Assembly: GCF_001014975.1 (NCBI RefSeq)
Contig: NZ_BBXA01000032.1
Span: forward strand, 62,001-126,000
Origin: Novosphingobium sp. MD-1
GTDB lineage: Bacteria; Pseudomonadota; Alphaproteobacteria; Sphingomonadales; Sphingomonadaceae
Direction: 5' to 3'
DNA: 64,000 nucleotides
In this document: positions 30,257-39,107 of the stretch, in pieces
Position numbering within the stretch: the first letter of the stretch is position 1
Layout: every line of letters begins with the position of its first letter
The notes under the pieces: model-generated
The model's database searches: none
What the model was told of the DNA's origin: nothing
Seen by the model: only the letters and a program-made list of their open reading frames with translations
Made by a program: the position numbers and the translations under genes

Positions 30257-31279
30257 TCAACGCCGCGCGCGCCCTTTGCGCAGCGCGGCCCGAACATCGC
30301 GCCAGGATACCAGCTTGAAGTTCTGCGGCGCCGGCTGGTTGTGCCCGTCCTGCGCCACGAACAGCCCGGCGGGGTAGTCCTTGCCGAAACTGCCCGGCAT
30401 CACGGCGATGCCATCGGTTTCCTCGGTGCCACCGAACCGCCCCGCCACCACGCGGAAACGCCCCGCCGGCTTCATCGATGGCAGCGCGAACAGGGCATAG
30501 GCATTGTCGCCCTGGCTCGACGCGATCAGCCAGCCGCCATCGCGGCCCACAGGCATCAGCGCCAGGCCCTCCACATCGTCGAACAGGTGCGCGCGGTCGA
30601 CGGTCGCGACCAGCGTGGCTTCGGCGGGGCGATCCTCGCGCACATCGAACGCCCAGATGCCCCGGTCTTCCTCGCCCACATAGAGCGTGCCCGTGCGCGG
30701 ATCGGCGACGCAGCCCTCGGTCTGGGTCGGCAACTGCATGGTCCGCACGATCCGCCCCGTCGGCGCCGCGCCGTCCAGCGCGATCCGCACCTGCACGATC
30801 GCCCCGTGCTTGAGCACGGAGAACGCGGTCAGCCCGCCCGCATCGCGCAGCAGGCATACGCCATAAGCCTCGCCCGCGCCGCCCGTCACCGCGCCCAGCG
30901 GCTGCAGCTTTGCCGCCGCGGTATCGAGCCGCCAGACCTGCAGCTTCGCCTGCGCCTCGTCGTTGCGGTCGCTGGCGACGACGATCACGCCCGCCGTGCC
31001 CATGTCGATCAGATCGACGTTGTTGAGCCGCCCGGCCGCCGCGAAATCGCGCACCTTGCCGTCCAGCCCATAGACGTAGAGCCCGGCCTTCTTGTCGGTG
31101 CCGACGATCAGGCTTTCCCCCGGCCGCGCCGGGTTGCGCCAGATCGCCGGATCATCGGCGGCATCGCCCTGCGCCGTCGCCACCGGCGCGGTTTCCCCGC
31201 GCGCGGTGACTTCGACGGTGGGGACCGACGGCGGCGCGGCTGCTGCCAGCGCGGCCGCGCTCCAGATCGTCAGCAGCAT
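30257..31279 (-). CDS. Beta-propeller phytase (3-phytase)
   Basis: Secreted or outer-surface calcium-dependent phytase that removes phosphate from phytate. 340 residues from the ATG at 31279. A short signal-like N-terminus (LLTIWSAAALAAAAPP) is followed by ADDPAIWRNPARPGES, GTDKKAGLYVYGLDG, NNVDL, ASDRNDE, TEGCVADPRTGTLYVGEED and VEGLALMP, the repeated blades of this family. The start overlaps the stop of the upstream TonB receptor (TGATG), so enzyme and transporter are cotranslated. Confidence 0.92.
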   Translation of the reverse strand: MLLTIWSAAALAAAAPPSVPTVEVTARGETAPVATAQGDAADDPAIWRNPARPGESLIVGTDKKAGLYVYGLDGKVRDFAAAGRLNNVDLIDMGTAGVIVVASDRNDEAQAKLQVWRLDTAAAKLQPLGAVTGGAGEAYGVCLLRDAGGLTAFSVLKHGAIVQVRIALDGAAPTGRIVRTMQLPTQTEGCVADPRTGTLYVGEEDRGIWAFDVREDRPAEATLVATVDRAHLFDDVEGLALMPVGRDGGWLIASSQGDNAYALFALPSMKPAGRFRVVAGRFGGTEETDGIAVMPGSFGKDYPAGLFVAQDGHNQPAPQNFKLVSWRDVRAALRKGRARR

Positions 31280-34089
31280 CAGAACGTCACCCGGATACCG
31301 CCGCTGTAACGACGGCCGAAGCGTTCCCATTCGATCGTGTAGTTCTCGATCGCGCCATTGGTCTTGATCCCCTTGGCGTTGAGAATGCCCGAAGGATCGA
31401 CGAACCGGCGGCCCGGCTGGTTGAGCAGGTTCTGCGCGTCGAAATAAATCTCGACATGCTTGTTCACGGCATAGCGCGCCGAGAAATCCATCTCGTCGTC
31501 CGCCGCCCAATAGGCATCGCCCGCGTCGGTCAGGGTATCGGCGATGCCATCCAGCCACTTGCTGCGCCGCTGGTACTGCAGCCGCAGCGAGAAGCCGTAC
31601 TTTTCGTAGTAACCGCCAATGTTGTACACGAGGTCCGAGGTGTTCGGCAGGCGCACCTTGCGGCTCGCCACCAGCAGCGCGCCGGCCGCGTCATACACCG
31701 CCGGTTTGCTGACCTTGCTGTTGTTCACGGTGACATTGGCGCTGATGCCGAAGCCGCCCATCCACGACGGGATGCCGAGCTGTTCCGCCCAGGGTTCGAG
31801 CTGGAACTGCGCTGCCGCTTCCATGCCATAAATCCGGCCGCTGCCGCCGTTGGTGATGCCCGAGAAGATATAGCCCGAACGGTCGAACGCAGCGGTATTC
31901 AGCGCGTTGGAGCCGAACGTGCGCCGCTGCGTGTACAGCACGTCGGTCACATGCTTGTAGAACACGCCGACCATCAGATAGCCCTGCGGCTTCACGTACC
32001 ATTCGAAATAGCCGTCCAGACCCCAGGCGCGCTCCGGCTTCACCGCCGGGTTGCCGCCGGATATCGTCTCGTTGGTATCGTTGATGACCACGTTCGGACG
32101 CAGCAGATCGTAGTCGGCGCGGGCAGCGCCGGTATTGAGCGACAGGCGCACCTTCTTGGTATCGTCGAGGTTGTAATTGACGTGCAGGCTCGGGAACACC
32201 AGCGTCTGCTCAGCCTCCGCCGTGATGCCGGTGGCGATGCCGCGGTTCTTGACGTGCTCCACCCGCGCGCCGCCGACGATCGAACCCCAGTCGTAGCGCA
32301 GCGTGCCCATCAGGTAGCCCGCGAATACCTGCTCGCGCACGTTGTAGATATTGGCGATCTGCGGCACGAACGTGCCGACCTTGCGCGCCGCCGCCGAAGC
32401 CGCGCGCATCTTCGCGGTATCGAAATAGCGGAACGTGTAGCCCGGCTGGATCTTGCCCATGAACGCCGTATCGAGCGAGAACTGGTTATAGTCCGTGGGA
32501 ATGCCCGCGGCGGAGAACTGCGCCGCCGTGTCCAGCGTCAGCAGGTTCTCGTCCACCACCTTGGTCCGCTGGTCGAACTGGAAGCCCGCCTTGAACGTGG
32601 CGTCGGCGCCCAGGAACTGTGTCTCGCGCGACAGCACCAGCCGGCCGGTATAGGCCTTGGTGGTGTCCACCGCATCCAGCACCGTGAACGTGGCCAGAGG
32701 CTTGGTGAAAGTATCGATCGCGGTCACCTGCGCGCCCGCCGTATAGCGCGTCGGGCCGGAAAGCTGGGTGGTGTTATAGAGCGTCAGCGGCGAAAGATTC
32801 GGATCGGTGAAATCATAGGCCACGGTGGGGCGCAGGTTGCGCGTATTGGGGCTGTTCCACGAAGCTTCGCCCACTACCGAACGGTCATCCTTGGATTCGG
32901 TGTAGTTGCCCAGCCAGTCCAGCGTCCAGCCTTCGCCGAACTTGTGCGTGCCCTGCAGCGTGTTGGTGAAGATCGACTGCTTGAACGCGCGCAGCGTCGA
33001 GCGCTGGCGGATGTCGATGCCATAGATGGTGCCCTTCAGCGGCGTGTTGCCGATGCACACGTCGGCATAACCCGAGGTCGTCGGCGCGGTGTTCACGGTG
33101 GCGTTGCACGCCGCGCTGTTGGCGACCAGATCGCCCTGCCGGTCGTCCATGTCGAAGCGATAGTTGTCGCGCGCCTCGTCGTCGGTGAAGATCGTGTAGA
33201 TCGACCGCAGCGAAATGGTGTTGTTGTCATCCGGCTTCCAGTCGAGCCGGCCGGAGACCGACCAGTTCTTGCGCGTCAGGCGGTAGAGCTTGTTTTCGGT
33301 CTCGTGCGTCCAGAAGCGGGTTTCGTAGCCCGGCCGCACGTCCTGGCTCACCTGTTCCCAGTCGTGCTCGAAATTGTCGGTGATCATCCGGCGCTCGTAG
33401 TACGAGCCGGACACCAGCACGCCGATTTCGCCGCCGCCCACGTTGAAGCGGTCGGAAAGCACCAGCGATCCTTCGTACTGCGGACGGCTGCCGTATTCGG
33501 CCACGCCCGCGCCGGCCTTGCCGGCGATGTGGAAGCCGGAATAATCGAACGCCGAACGGGTGATGATGTTGACGTTGCCCGCCACGGTCTCGCCGGGCAT
33601 GTCGGGCGTCACCGCCTTCGACACGATGATCTTGCCGGCGATCGCTGACGGGATCGAATCGAAGCGGGCGTTACGCCCTTCGGGGCTGACCACGTTGATC
33701 CCGTCGAACGACAGCGTGGTCCAGTTCTTCGGCGCGCCGCGCAGGCTGATATAGCGCGCCTGGCCCTGATCGCGCTCCACCGCGATGCCCGGCAGGCGGC
33801 TGGCGGCCTGGGCGATGTTCTGGTCGGGCAAGCGACCCACGCTGTCGGATGCGGCCACGGCCACCAGCGAATCCGACATCTTCTGCACCTGCAGCGCGGC
33901 TTCTTCGGATTCGACGATCGGGCGCGATCCGTTGACGACGATCTGCTCGCCCGCTTCCTCCTCGCCCGGAACGGCCGGCGCTTCCTGCGCGTAGGCCGGC
34001 GTCACGGTCAGGCCTCCGCAGGCGCTGGTCATCAGGATGGCACGATAGAACGCCCGGCGCGCCGCGCCGGGTTGCGTGATCGAATGCAT
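31279..34089 (-). CDS. TonB-dependent receptor (phytase-linked)
   Basis: Outer-membrane active transporter of 936 residues. Signal peptide ending in TPAYAQE, a plug with a TonB-box-like EQIVVNGSR (about residues 48-57), PDQNIAQAASRLPGIAVERDQG and a SLRGAPKN segment, then a 22-strand barrel ending GIRVTF. The plug matches the Xanthomonas/Caulobacter-type subfamily for carbohydrates and phosphorylated sugars. Coupling to the phytase suggests uptake of inositol phosphates or their products; that substrate is inferred. Confidence 0.92.
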   Translation of the reverse strand: MHSITQPGAARRAFYRAILMTSACGGLTVTPAYAQEAPAVPGEEEAGEQIVVNGSRPIVESEEAALQVQKMSDSLVAVAASDSVGRLPDQNIAQAASRLPGIAVERDQGQARYISLRGAPKNWTTLSFDGINVVSPEGRNARFDSIPSAIAGKIIVSKAVTPDMPGETVAGNVNIITRSAFDYSGFHIAGKAGAGVAEYGSRPQYEGSLVLSDRFNVGGGEIGVLVSGSYYERRMITDNFEHDWEQVSQDVRPGYETRFWTHETENKLYRLTRKNWSVSGRLDWKPDDNNTISLRSIYTIFTDDEARDNYRFDMDDRQGDLVANSAACNATVNTAPTTSGYADVCIGNTPLKGTIYGIDIRQRSTLRAFKQSIFTNTLQGTHKFGEGWTLDWLGNYTESKDDRSVVGEASWNSPNTRNLRPTVAYDFTDPNLSPLTLYNTTQLSGPTRYTAGAQVTAIDTFTKPLATFTVLDAVDTTKAYTGRLVLSRETQFLGADATFKAGFQFDQRTKVVDENLLTLDTAAQFSAAGIPTDYNQFSLDTAFMGKIQPGYTFRYFDTAKMRAASAAARKVGTFVPQIANIYNVREQVFAGYLMGTLRYDWGSIVGGARVEHVKNRGIATGITAEAEQTLVFPSLHVNYNLDDTKKVRLSLNTGAARADYDLLRPNVVINDTNETISGGNPAVKPERAWGLDGYFEWYVKPQGYLMVGVFYKHVTDVLYTQRRTFGSNALNTAAFDRSGYIFSGITNGGSGRIYGMEAAAQFQLEPWAEQLGIPSWMGGFGISANVTVNNSKVSKPAVYDAAGALLVASRKVRLPNTSDLVYNIGGYYEKYGFSLRLQYQRRSKWLDGIADTLTDAGDAYWAADDEMDFSARYAVNKHVEIYFDAQNLLNQPGRRFVDPSGILNAKGIKTNGAIENYTIEWERFGRRYSGGIRVTF

Positions 34090-34158
34090 GAACGGTCCCC
34101 ACTTCTTTGACGGTCGGGGCCGCGCCTAGGGCGTTGATTTGACGGATTCGCGACGAAG

Positions 34159-34227
34159 ATTACCGATCCGTAATGATCCTTTCACAAATCAGTCATCCAT
34201 TCGCTGAAAGGTAAAGTTTGTCATTAC
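34159..34227. promoter_or_regulatory. Divergent promoter region with nested inverted repeats
   Basis: Between the receptor and the Cds1-like gene: an imperfect palindrome ATTACCGATCCGTAAT (34159-34174), CCTTTCA/TGAAAGG arms at 34178-34184 and 34205-34211, and GTAATGA/TCATTAC arms at 34170-34176 and 34221-34227. Such density of dyads suggests regulator binding. Confidence 0.45.
34179..34196 (+). promoter_or_regulatory. PHO-box-like sequence
   Basis: CTTTCACAAATCAGTCAT matches 15 of 18 positions of the E. coli-type PHO box (CTGTCATAAATCTGTCAT) and keeps the 11-base direct-repeat spacing. It lies 83 bases from the receptor-phytase operon start and points toward the PLP-enzyme gene. Confidence 0.45.
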
Positions 34228-34253
34228 AAAGCCAGGCTTCTAAAGGCGGGCGG

Positions 34254-35360
34254 ATGACCCAAACCGCCCCGCATTCATCACTTCCCCCGGCAGAAACCCT
34301 CTCGCCGGAAGCTCTGCGCGCCTGGACGCTGGAAGCGGTGCGGCGGATCGATGCCGATTTCACCCGCTCGGCCGAAACCCATCTGGTGCGCGTGGAACTG
34401 CCCCGCTTTCCCGGCATCACGCTCTATCTCAAGGATGAATCGAGCCACCCGACCGGCAGCCTCAAGCACCGCCTCGCCCGGTCGCTGATCCTCTATGCGT
34501 TGTGCAACCAGCAGATCGGCCCCGGCACCCCGCTGATCGATGCGACCAGCGGATCGACCGCCGTTTCCGAAGCCTATTTCGCCCGGCTTATCGGCCTGCC
34601 GTTCATCGCGGTGGTGCCGCACGGCACCTCGCCCGCCAAGATCAAGGCGATCCGCTTCCATGGCGGGGACGTCCATTTCGTCCAGAACGCCGGCGAAGTG
34701 ACCGATGCCGCCCGCGTACTGGCGCTGGAGACGGGCGGCCATTTCCTAGACCAGTTCACCAATGCCGAACGCGCGACCGACTGGCGCGGCAACAACAACA
34801 TCGCCGACACCATCTTCCGCCAGATGCGCAACGAGGAGCATCCGGTGCCCACGTGGATCGTCTGCGGCGCGGGCACCGGCGGCACCTCCGCCACGATCGG
34901 CCGCTACATCCGCTATGCGCGGCACGGCACGCGGTTGTGCGTGGCGGACCCCCAAGGATCGGTGTTCCACCGCCATTTCGCCGACCGCTCGATCCGCGAC
35001 CTCGGCTGCGGCAAGTGCTCGTGCATCGAAGGCATCGGCCGCCCGAGGGTGGAGCCGTCTTTCATGCCGCAGGTGGTCGACCGGATGATGGCCATTCCCG
35101 ATGCCGGATCGATCGGCGCCATGCGCGCGCTCTCGCGCCGGCTCGGCCGCCGCGTCGGCGGATCAACTGGAACCAACATCCACGCCTGTGCGGCGCTGAT
35201 CGGGGAAATGGCCGCCGCCGGACAAGCCGGATCGATCGTATCCATCCTGTGCGATTCCGGCGAGCGCTACGCCGGGACGTATTACGACGACGCCTGGCTC
35301 GACGCGAACGGCATCGCCTGGCAGGCCGAGGACGAGCGCATCTACGCGCTGTTGAGCTAA
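34254..35360 (+). CDS. Cds1-like PLP-dependent cysteine desulfhydrase/synthase-family enzyme
   Basis: 368 residues, fold-type II PLP enzyme. The PLP lysine is K71 in HPTGSLKHR; substrate loop [10 protein letters not shown]; phosphate-binding glycines [10 protein letters not shown]-terminal [18 protein letters not shown]. The [13 protein letters not shown] segment and the C-terminal motif match the Cds1 group, reported to degrade cysteine to sulfide, pyruvate and ammonia, rather than CysK. Start at the ATG 34254 with AAGG upstream. It ends four bases into the convergent phosphatase gene. Confidence 0.8.
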   Translation: MTQTAPHSSLPPAETLSPEALRAWTLEAVRRIDADFTRSAETHLVRVELPRFPGITLYLKDESSHPTGSLKHRLARSLILYALCNQQIGPGTPLIDATSGSTAVSEAYFARLIGLPFIAVVPHGTSPAKIKAIRFHGGDVHFVQNAGEVTDAARVLALETGGHFLDQFTNAERATDWRGNNNIADTIFRQMRNEEHPVPTWIVCGAGTGGTSATIGRYIRYARHGTRLCVADPQGSVFHRHFADRSIRDLGCGKCSCIEGIGRPRVEPSFMPQVVDRMMAIPDAGSIGAMRALSRRLGRRVGGSTGTNIHACAALIGEMAAAGQAGSIVSILCDSGERYAGTYYDDAWLDANGIAWQAEDERIYALLS

Positions 35361-35821
35361 CGTCCCAGCCGTTCGATCAGCACGTCCGCCGCCGCGCTCA
35401 CATCGGCCCAGGCGCGCTCGAAATCCTCGGCTTCCCCGTAATAGGGATCGACCACCGCCGCCCCTTCGCGGCCGGGCACAAGGTCCATCAGCAGTTCCAG
35501 CCGGGCGAGATGCCGGCGCGGGGCGATGGCCTGCAAATCGCGCAGATTCTGCGGATCGAGCGCGAAGATATGGCTGAAGCGCAGGAAATCCTCCGCCTTC
35601 GCCTGCCGCGCGCGATAGCCGGATATGTCGATACCATGGCGCCCCGCCTCGATGATCGCGCGGCGATCGGGCGGGCGGCCGACATGCCAGTCCCCGGTGC
35701 CGGCGGAATCGACCGTTACCGCGATCCCGGCTTCCACGGCCCGCGCGCGCAGCGCAGCCTCCGCCATCGGTGAACGGCAGATGTTCCCGAGGCACACGAA
35801 CAGCACGGATGGCTGGTTCAC
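35357..35821 (-). CDS. Low-molecular-weight protein tyrosine phosphatase
   Basis: 154 residues with the P-loop CLGNICRS (nucleophile C10, R16), [10 protein letters not shown], and the general-acid aspartate in VVDPYYG (D125). Complete and cytoplasmic. GTG start at 35821, 13 bases after the FabD-like gene, so it ends the E1/acyltransferase run. In alphaproteobacteria such enzymes often act on tyrosine kinases of exopolysaccharide systems; no kinase is present here. Confidence 0.93.
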   Translation of the reverse strand: MNQPSVLFVCLGNICRSPMAEAALRARAVEAGIAVTVDSAGTGDWHVGRPPDRRAIIEAGRHGIDISGYRARQAKAEDFLRFSHIFALDPQNLRDLQAIAPRRHLARLELLMDLVPGREGAAVVDPYYGEAEDFERAWADVSAAADVLIERLGR

Positions 35822-35834
35822 AAGACTGTTTTCA

Positions 35835-36848
35835 TCAGACGACGTACTCCCGCTGGCCGGGTCTCCCCATGCCTATCAGGGTCGCATCCTCTCCTTGGCG
35901 CGATGAAAACGCATCCTTGCTGCCGATGTCCAGCCAATTCAGCGCGACGAGCACTTGCCCGATCGCCCCGCCCAGCGTTTCGCCCGGGCCCAGCAGGACG
36001 ATACGGTCCGGCGCGAACTCGCGAATGGCCACGGTCATCGCGGTGGTGAAATCATAGGGAGCGAGGATCTGGTGGCCGAAGGTGTAGTCCCACAGGCTTT
36101 CCGCATCGCTTTCGAACCGCCGCCATATCTTGCCGCGCCCGTCGATCAGCGGCACCTCGGGCCGGCCGAACCAGGTGGCCGGCAGGCTGGCCCGCGCCGC
36201 GTTGGCGCTTTCCGCCATCAGCGGCGTGTGGAAGGGGCCGTGGCCAGCAAGGCGCAGGGGCGGACGCGACAGGCCGGGCAGGTCCTTTTCCAGCGCATCC
36301 AGCGCGGCCTTGCTCCCCGCCACCACCAGCATCCCGCCGAGATGGATCGAGGGCAGCACACCATGGCGCACCATCGCCGCGTCGACCGCCCGGCGCAGCG
36401 CGGGATCGACGCGCCAGTCCTCGCCCGCCAGCACCAGCACCGCCTGCCCGCCGGGCGCGTGCTTCTGCGAATTGACACCCATGGCATCGGCGATGGCAAA
36501 GCCATGCTCGCCCGAAACCGCGCCCGCGCAGGCCAGCGCGGTGTACCAGCCCATCGAATTGCCGGTCACCGCCACCACCTCGAACCGATCGCGGTCGATG
36601 CTCAGGAAATCGAGATAGGACGCGGCGTAAATCAGCGGCGCCGCGATATCGCCACGCGTGTGGAGCGCAGGGCTGAACTTAGCCGCCCCGTCCAGTTCGC
36701 TAAGCGTCGGCGCGCCACGCCCCGCGCGCAGGGCATCGAACGCGGCGAGTTCCGCCCGGCCGCCATGGTGCCGCGCCAGATAGCCCAGTTCCGGCGCGTT
36801 GTAGGTGCCGCGCCCCGGACAGACGACAAGGATGGACTGCTTAGCCAC
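35835..36848 (-). CDS. FabD-like acyltransferase, probably not malonyl-specific
   Basis: 337-residue acyl-CoA:ACP transacylase fold. Nucleophile S98 in VTGNSMGW (GNSMG instead of the usual GHSLG), active-site H207 in GPFHTPLM, and GPG loop LLGPGETLGG. The position of FabD R117, which holds the malonyl carboxylate, aligns with M123 (ADAMGVNSQ), so a non-carboxylated acyl substrate is likely. The GTG start overlaps the E1 stop by eight bases. No carrier protein or ketosynthase is nearby. Function inferred only in part. Confidence 0.8.
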   Translation of the reverse strand: MAKQSILVVCPGRGTYNAPELGYLARHHGGRAELAAFDALRAGRGAPTLSELDGAAKFSPALHTRGDIAAPLIYAASYLDFLSIDRDRFEVVAVTGNSMGWYTALACAGAVSGEHGFAIADAMGVNSQKHAPGGQAVLVLAGEDWRVDPALRRAVDAAMVRHGVLPSIHLGGMLVVAGSKAALDALEKDLPGLSRPPLRLAGHGPFHTPLMAESANAARASLPATWFGRPEVPLIDGRGKIWRRFESDAESLWDYTFGHQILAPYDFTTAMTVAIREFAPDRIVLLGPGETLGGAIGQVLVALNWLDIGSKDAFSSRQGEDATLIGMGRPGQREYVV

Positions 36849-39048
36849 GCACCATCTCCCGCGCCTTCGCCACGATCATGTCGCGGCTGGGCAGCGTATA
36901 GGTCGCCGCGCGGGCGAGCGGGATGAAGCTGTCGGTCGCGGCGATCCGCGCCGTGGACTTGCCGCCCGCACGTTCGGCGAACAGCGCCATCAACGCCTCG
37001 CTCTGCGATCCGGTTTCGCGGCATTCATCGACGATCAGCACCTTGTCGCACGGCGCGATCGCTTCGAGCAGCGCATCCTCCGTCAGCGGCGCGATCCAGC
37101 GCAGATCGATCACCCGCACGGCAATGCCCTGTTCCGCCAGCAGCTTCTGCGCCTGAAGCGAGAGATAGACCCCGTTGCCATAGGTCACCACGGCCAGATC
37201 TGCGCCATCGCCGTGCACACCGATCTCGCCCAGCCGCACCGCGCCTTCGCCAGGCGCCTGATAGACGCTTGTCCACAGGCCATCGCCCTCGGCATGAAGA
37301 TCGCGCGTCATGTAGAGCGCGATCGGCTCCACGAACACCACCACGCGCTGTTCCTCGTGCGCCAGCCGCACGCATTCGCGCAGCATCGCCACGGCATCGC
37401 GCCCGTTCGACGGCACCGCCAGCACCACGCCGGGAATGTCCCGGAACACGGCCAGCGAATTGTCGTTGTGGAAATGGCCGCCAAAGCCCTTCTGGTAGGG
37501 CAGCCCCGCGATCCGCACGACCATGGGATTGGTGTACTGCCCGTTCGAGAAGAACGAGAGCGTGGCCGCCTCGCCCCGGATCTGGTCCTCGGCATTGTGG
37601 ACATAGGCCAGGAACTGGATTTCCGGCATCGGCAGCAGGCCGTTGTGCGCCGCGCCGATGGCAAGGCCCAGGATCGCCTGTTCGTCCAGCAGCGTGTTGA
37701 TCACGCGCGCCGAACCGAAACGCTGATGCAGCTTGGCCGTGCAGTTATAGACGCCGCCCTTCGGCCCCACGTCCTCGCCGCAGACGATGGCGTTGGGATA
37801 TTGCAGCAGCAGGTCCGCCATTGCCCACGAGAGCAGGCGCGCCATGTGCTGCGGCTTTTCCATCTGCGCGGCATCGTCGGCAAACAACGCCGCGCGGGCC
37901 TCCGCTGCTGGAACTGGACGCTCCACGCCCTCGCGCTTCGGCGGCACGATGCTGGCCATCACTTCGGCCGCGTCCTTCAGCTTGGGCCGCCGGATCGCCA
38001 GTTCCACCTGCCGCAGCAGCGATGCCTCGATCGCTTCGTATTCGCGCCGCACGTCGGCGGCGGTCATCACGCCTTCCTCGATCAGCAGCGCCGCGCTCGC
38101 CAGCAGCGGATCGCGCTCCTCGTCGCGGCGGATGTCGTCCTTGGACAGATAGACAAGCTGCACGTCGTTGCCGGCATGGCCATAGAGCCGCACCGTGCGC
38201 ATGTGCAGGAACACCGGCTTGCGATGGCGGCGGGCATAGTCGACCGCTTCGCGCGCGCCGCGCCAGGCGTCCACCAGATCGCTGCCGTCGCACTGGATAT
38301 AGTGCAGCCCGGCGCGCCCGGAAAAGTTCGCCTCGATCCACCCCTTCGGCGTGCGCGTGGAAATGCCGATGCCGTTGTCCTCGCACAGGAACACCAGCGG
38401 CAGCGGCGTACCCTGGAACGCGGCCCAGGCGGCGGTGTTGATCGCCCCTTGCGCGGTCGAATGGTTGGCCGAAGCATCGCCGAAGCTGCACAGCACCACG
38501 CCATCCGGCGCCAGTGGCGTGTCCTCCAGCCCCATCCGGCGGGCAATGCCGATCGAAAAGGCCGCGCCCACCGCCTTGGGCAGGTGGCTGGCGATCGTGC
38601 TGGTCTGCGGCGGAATGGCCAGCCGCTTCGATCCCAGCACCTTGTGCCGTCCGCCCGAGATCGGGTCTTCCGCCGAGGCGGTGAACGACAGCAGCATGTC
38701 CCACGCCGGATTTTCACCCGGCACCCGCCCCGCGCGGTGAATCTGGAACGCGGCGTCGCGGTAGTGGAGGAAAGCGATGTCATCGGTGCGCAGCGCCTCG
38801 GCCAGCGCGGCATTGCCTTCATGGCCGGACGATCCGATGGTGTAGAACCCCTCGCCCCGCGCCTGCAGCTTGCGCGAAAGCCGGTCCAGCTGGCGGCTGA
38901 GCATCTGGCTGTGGAGCAACGCGGCGGCGCGTTCGGGCTCCAGCCCCACGTCGGCCAATCCCAGGTTGGAACGCCGCCGCAGCCCGCCGCCATCGAGCGC
39001 GGCAAGGAACTGCTGGTGGACCTGCTCGGCGGCGTCCATCAGCGCCAC
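36841..39048 (-). CDS. Fused alpha-beta 2-oxoacid dehydrogenase E1 component
   Basis: 735 residues. The N-terminal half (to about 370) is an E1-alpha with the thiamine-diphosphate site SFGDASANHSTAQGAIN and GWIEANF; the C-terminal half (from about 400) is an E1-beta (VCGEDVGPKGGVYNCTAKL, DEQAILGLAIGAA, IQFLAYVHNAEDQI). This resembles the branched-chain E1 class in its fused form. No lipoyl E2 or E3 gene lies nearby, so partners must come from elsewhere. Translationally coupled to the FabD-like gene. Confidence 0.87.
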   Translation of the reverse strand: MALMDAAEQVHQQFLAALDGGGLRRRSNLGLADVGLEPERAAALLHSQMLSRQLDRLSRKLQARGEGFYTIGSSGHEGNAALAEALRTDDIAFLHYRDAAFQIHRAGRVPGENPAWDMLLSFTASAEDPISGGRHKVLGSKRLAIPPQTSTIASHLPKAVGAAFSIGIARRMGLEDTPLAPDGVVLCSFGDASANHSTAQGAINTAAWAAFQGTPLPLVFLCEDNGIGISTRTPKGWIEANFSGRAGLHYIQCDGSDLVDAWRGAREAVDYARRHRKPVFLHMRTVRLYGHAGNDVQLVYLSKDDIRRDEERDPLLASAALLIEEGVMTAADVRREYEAIEASLLRQVELAIRRPKLKDAAEVMASIVPPKREGVERPVPAAEARAALFADDAAQMEKPQHMARLLSWAMADLLLQYPNAIVCGEDVGPKGGVYNCTAKLHQRFGSARVINTLLDEQAILGLAIGAAHNGLLPMPEIQFLAYVHNAEDQIRGEAATLSFFSNGQYTNPMVVRIAGLPYQKGFGGHFHNDNSLAVFRDIPGVVLAVPSNGRDAVAMLRECVRLAHEEQRVVVFVEPIALYMTRDLHAEGDGLWTSVYQAPGEGAVRLGEIGVHGDGADLAVVTYGNGVYLSLQAQKLLAEQGIAVRVIDLRWIAPLTEDALLEAIAPCDKVLIVDECRETGSQSEALMALFAERAGGKSTARIAATDSFIPLARAATYTLPSRDMIVAKAREMVRG

Positions 39049-39107
39049 CTGGTTTCAAATGCGATCATTTCCCTTGCGTAGCGCAAGGAAAATCGGGCGT
39101 CACCCCC

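Noticed and set aside
31456-33648. 730-codon frame opposite the phytase-linked TonB receptor
   Set aside because: Receptor motifs on the minus strand are unambiguous; this frame has low-complexity shadow composition.
36805-39081. 758-codon frame opposite the fused E1 gene
   Set aside because: Same reason; the E1 alpha and beta motifs lie on the minus strand.
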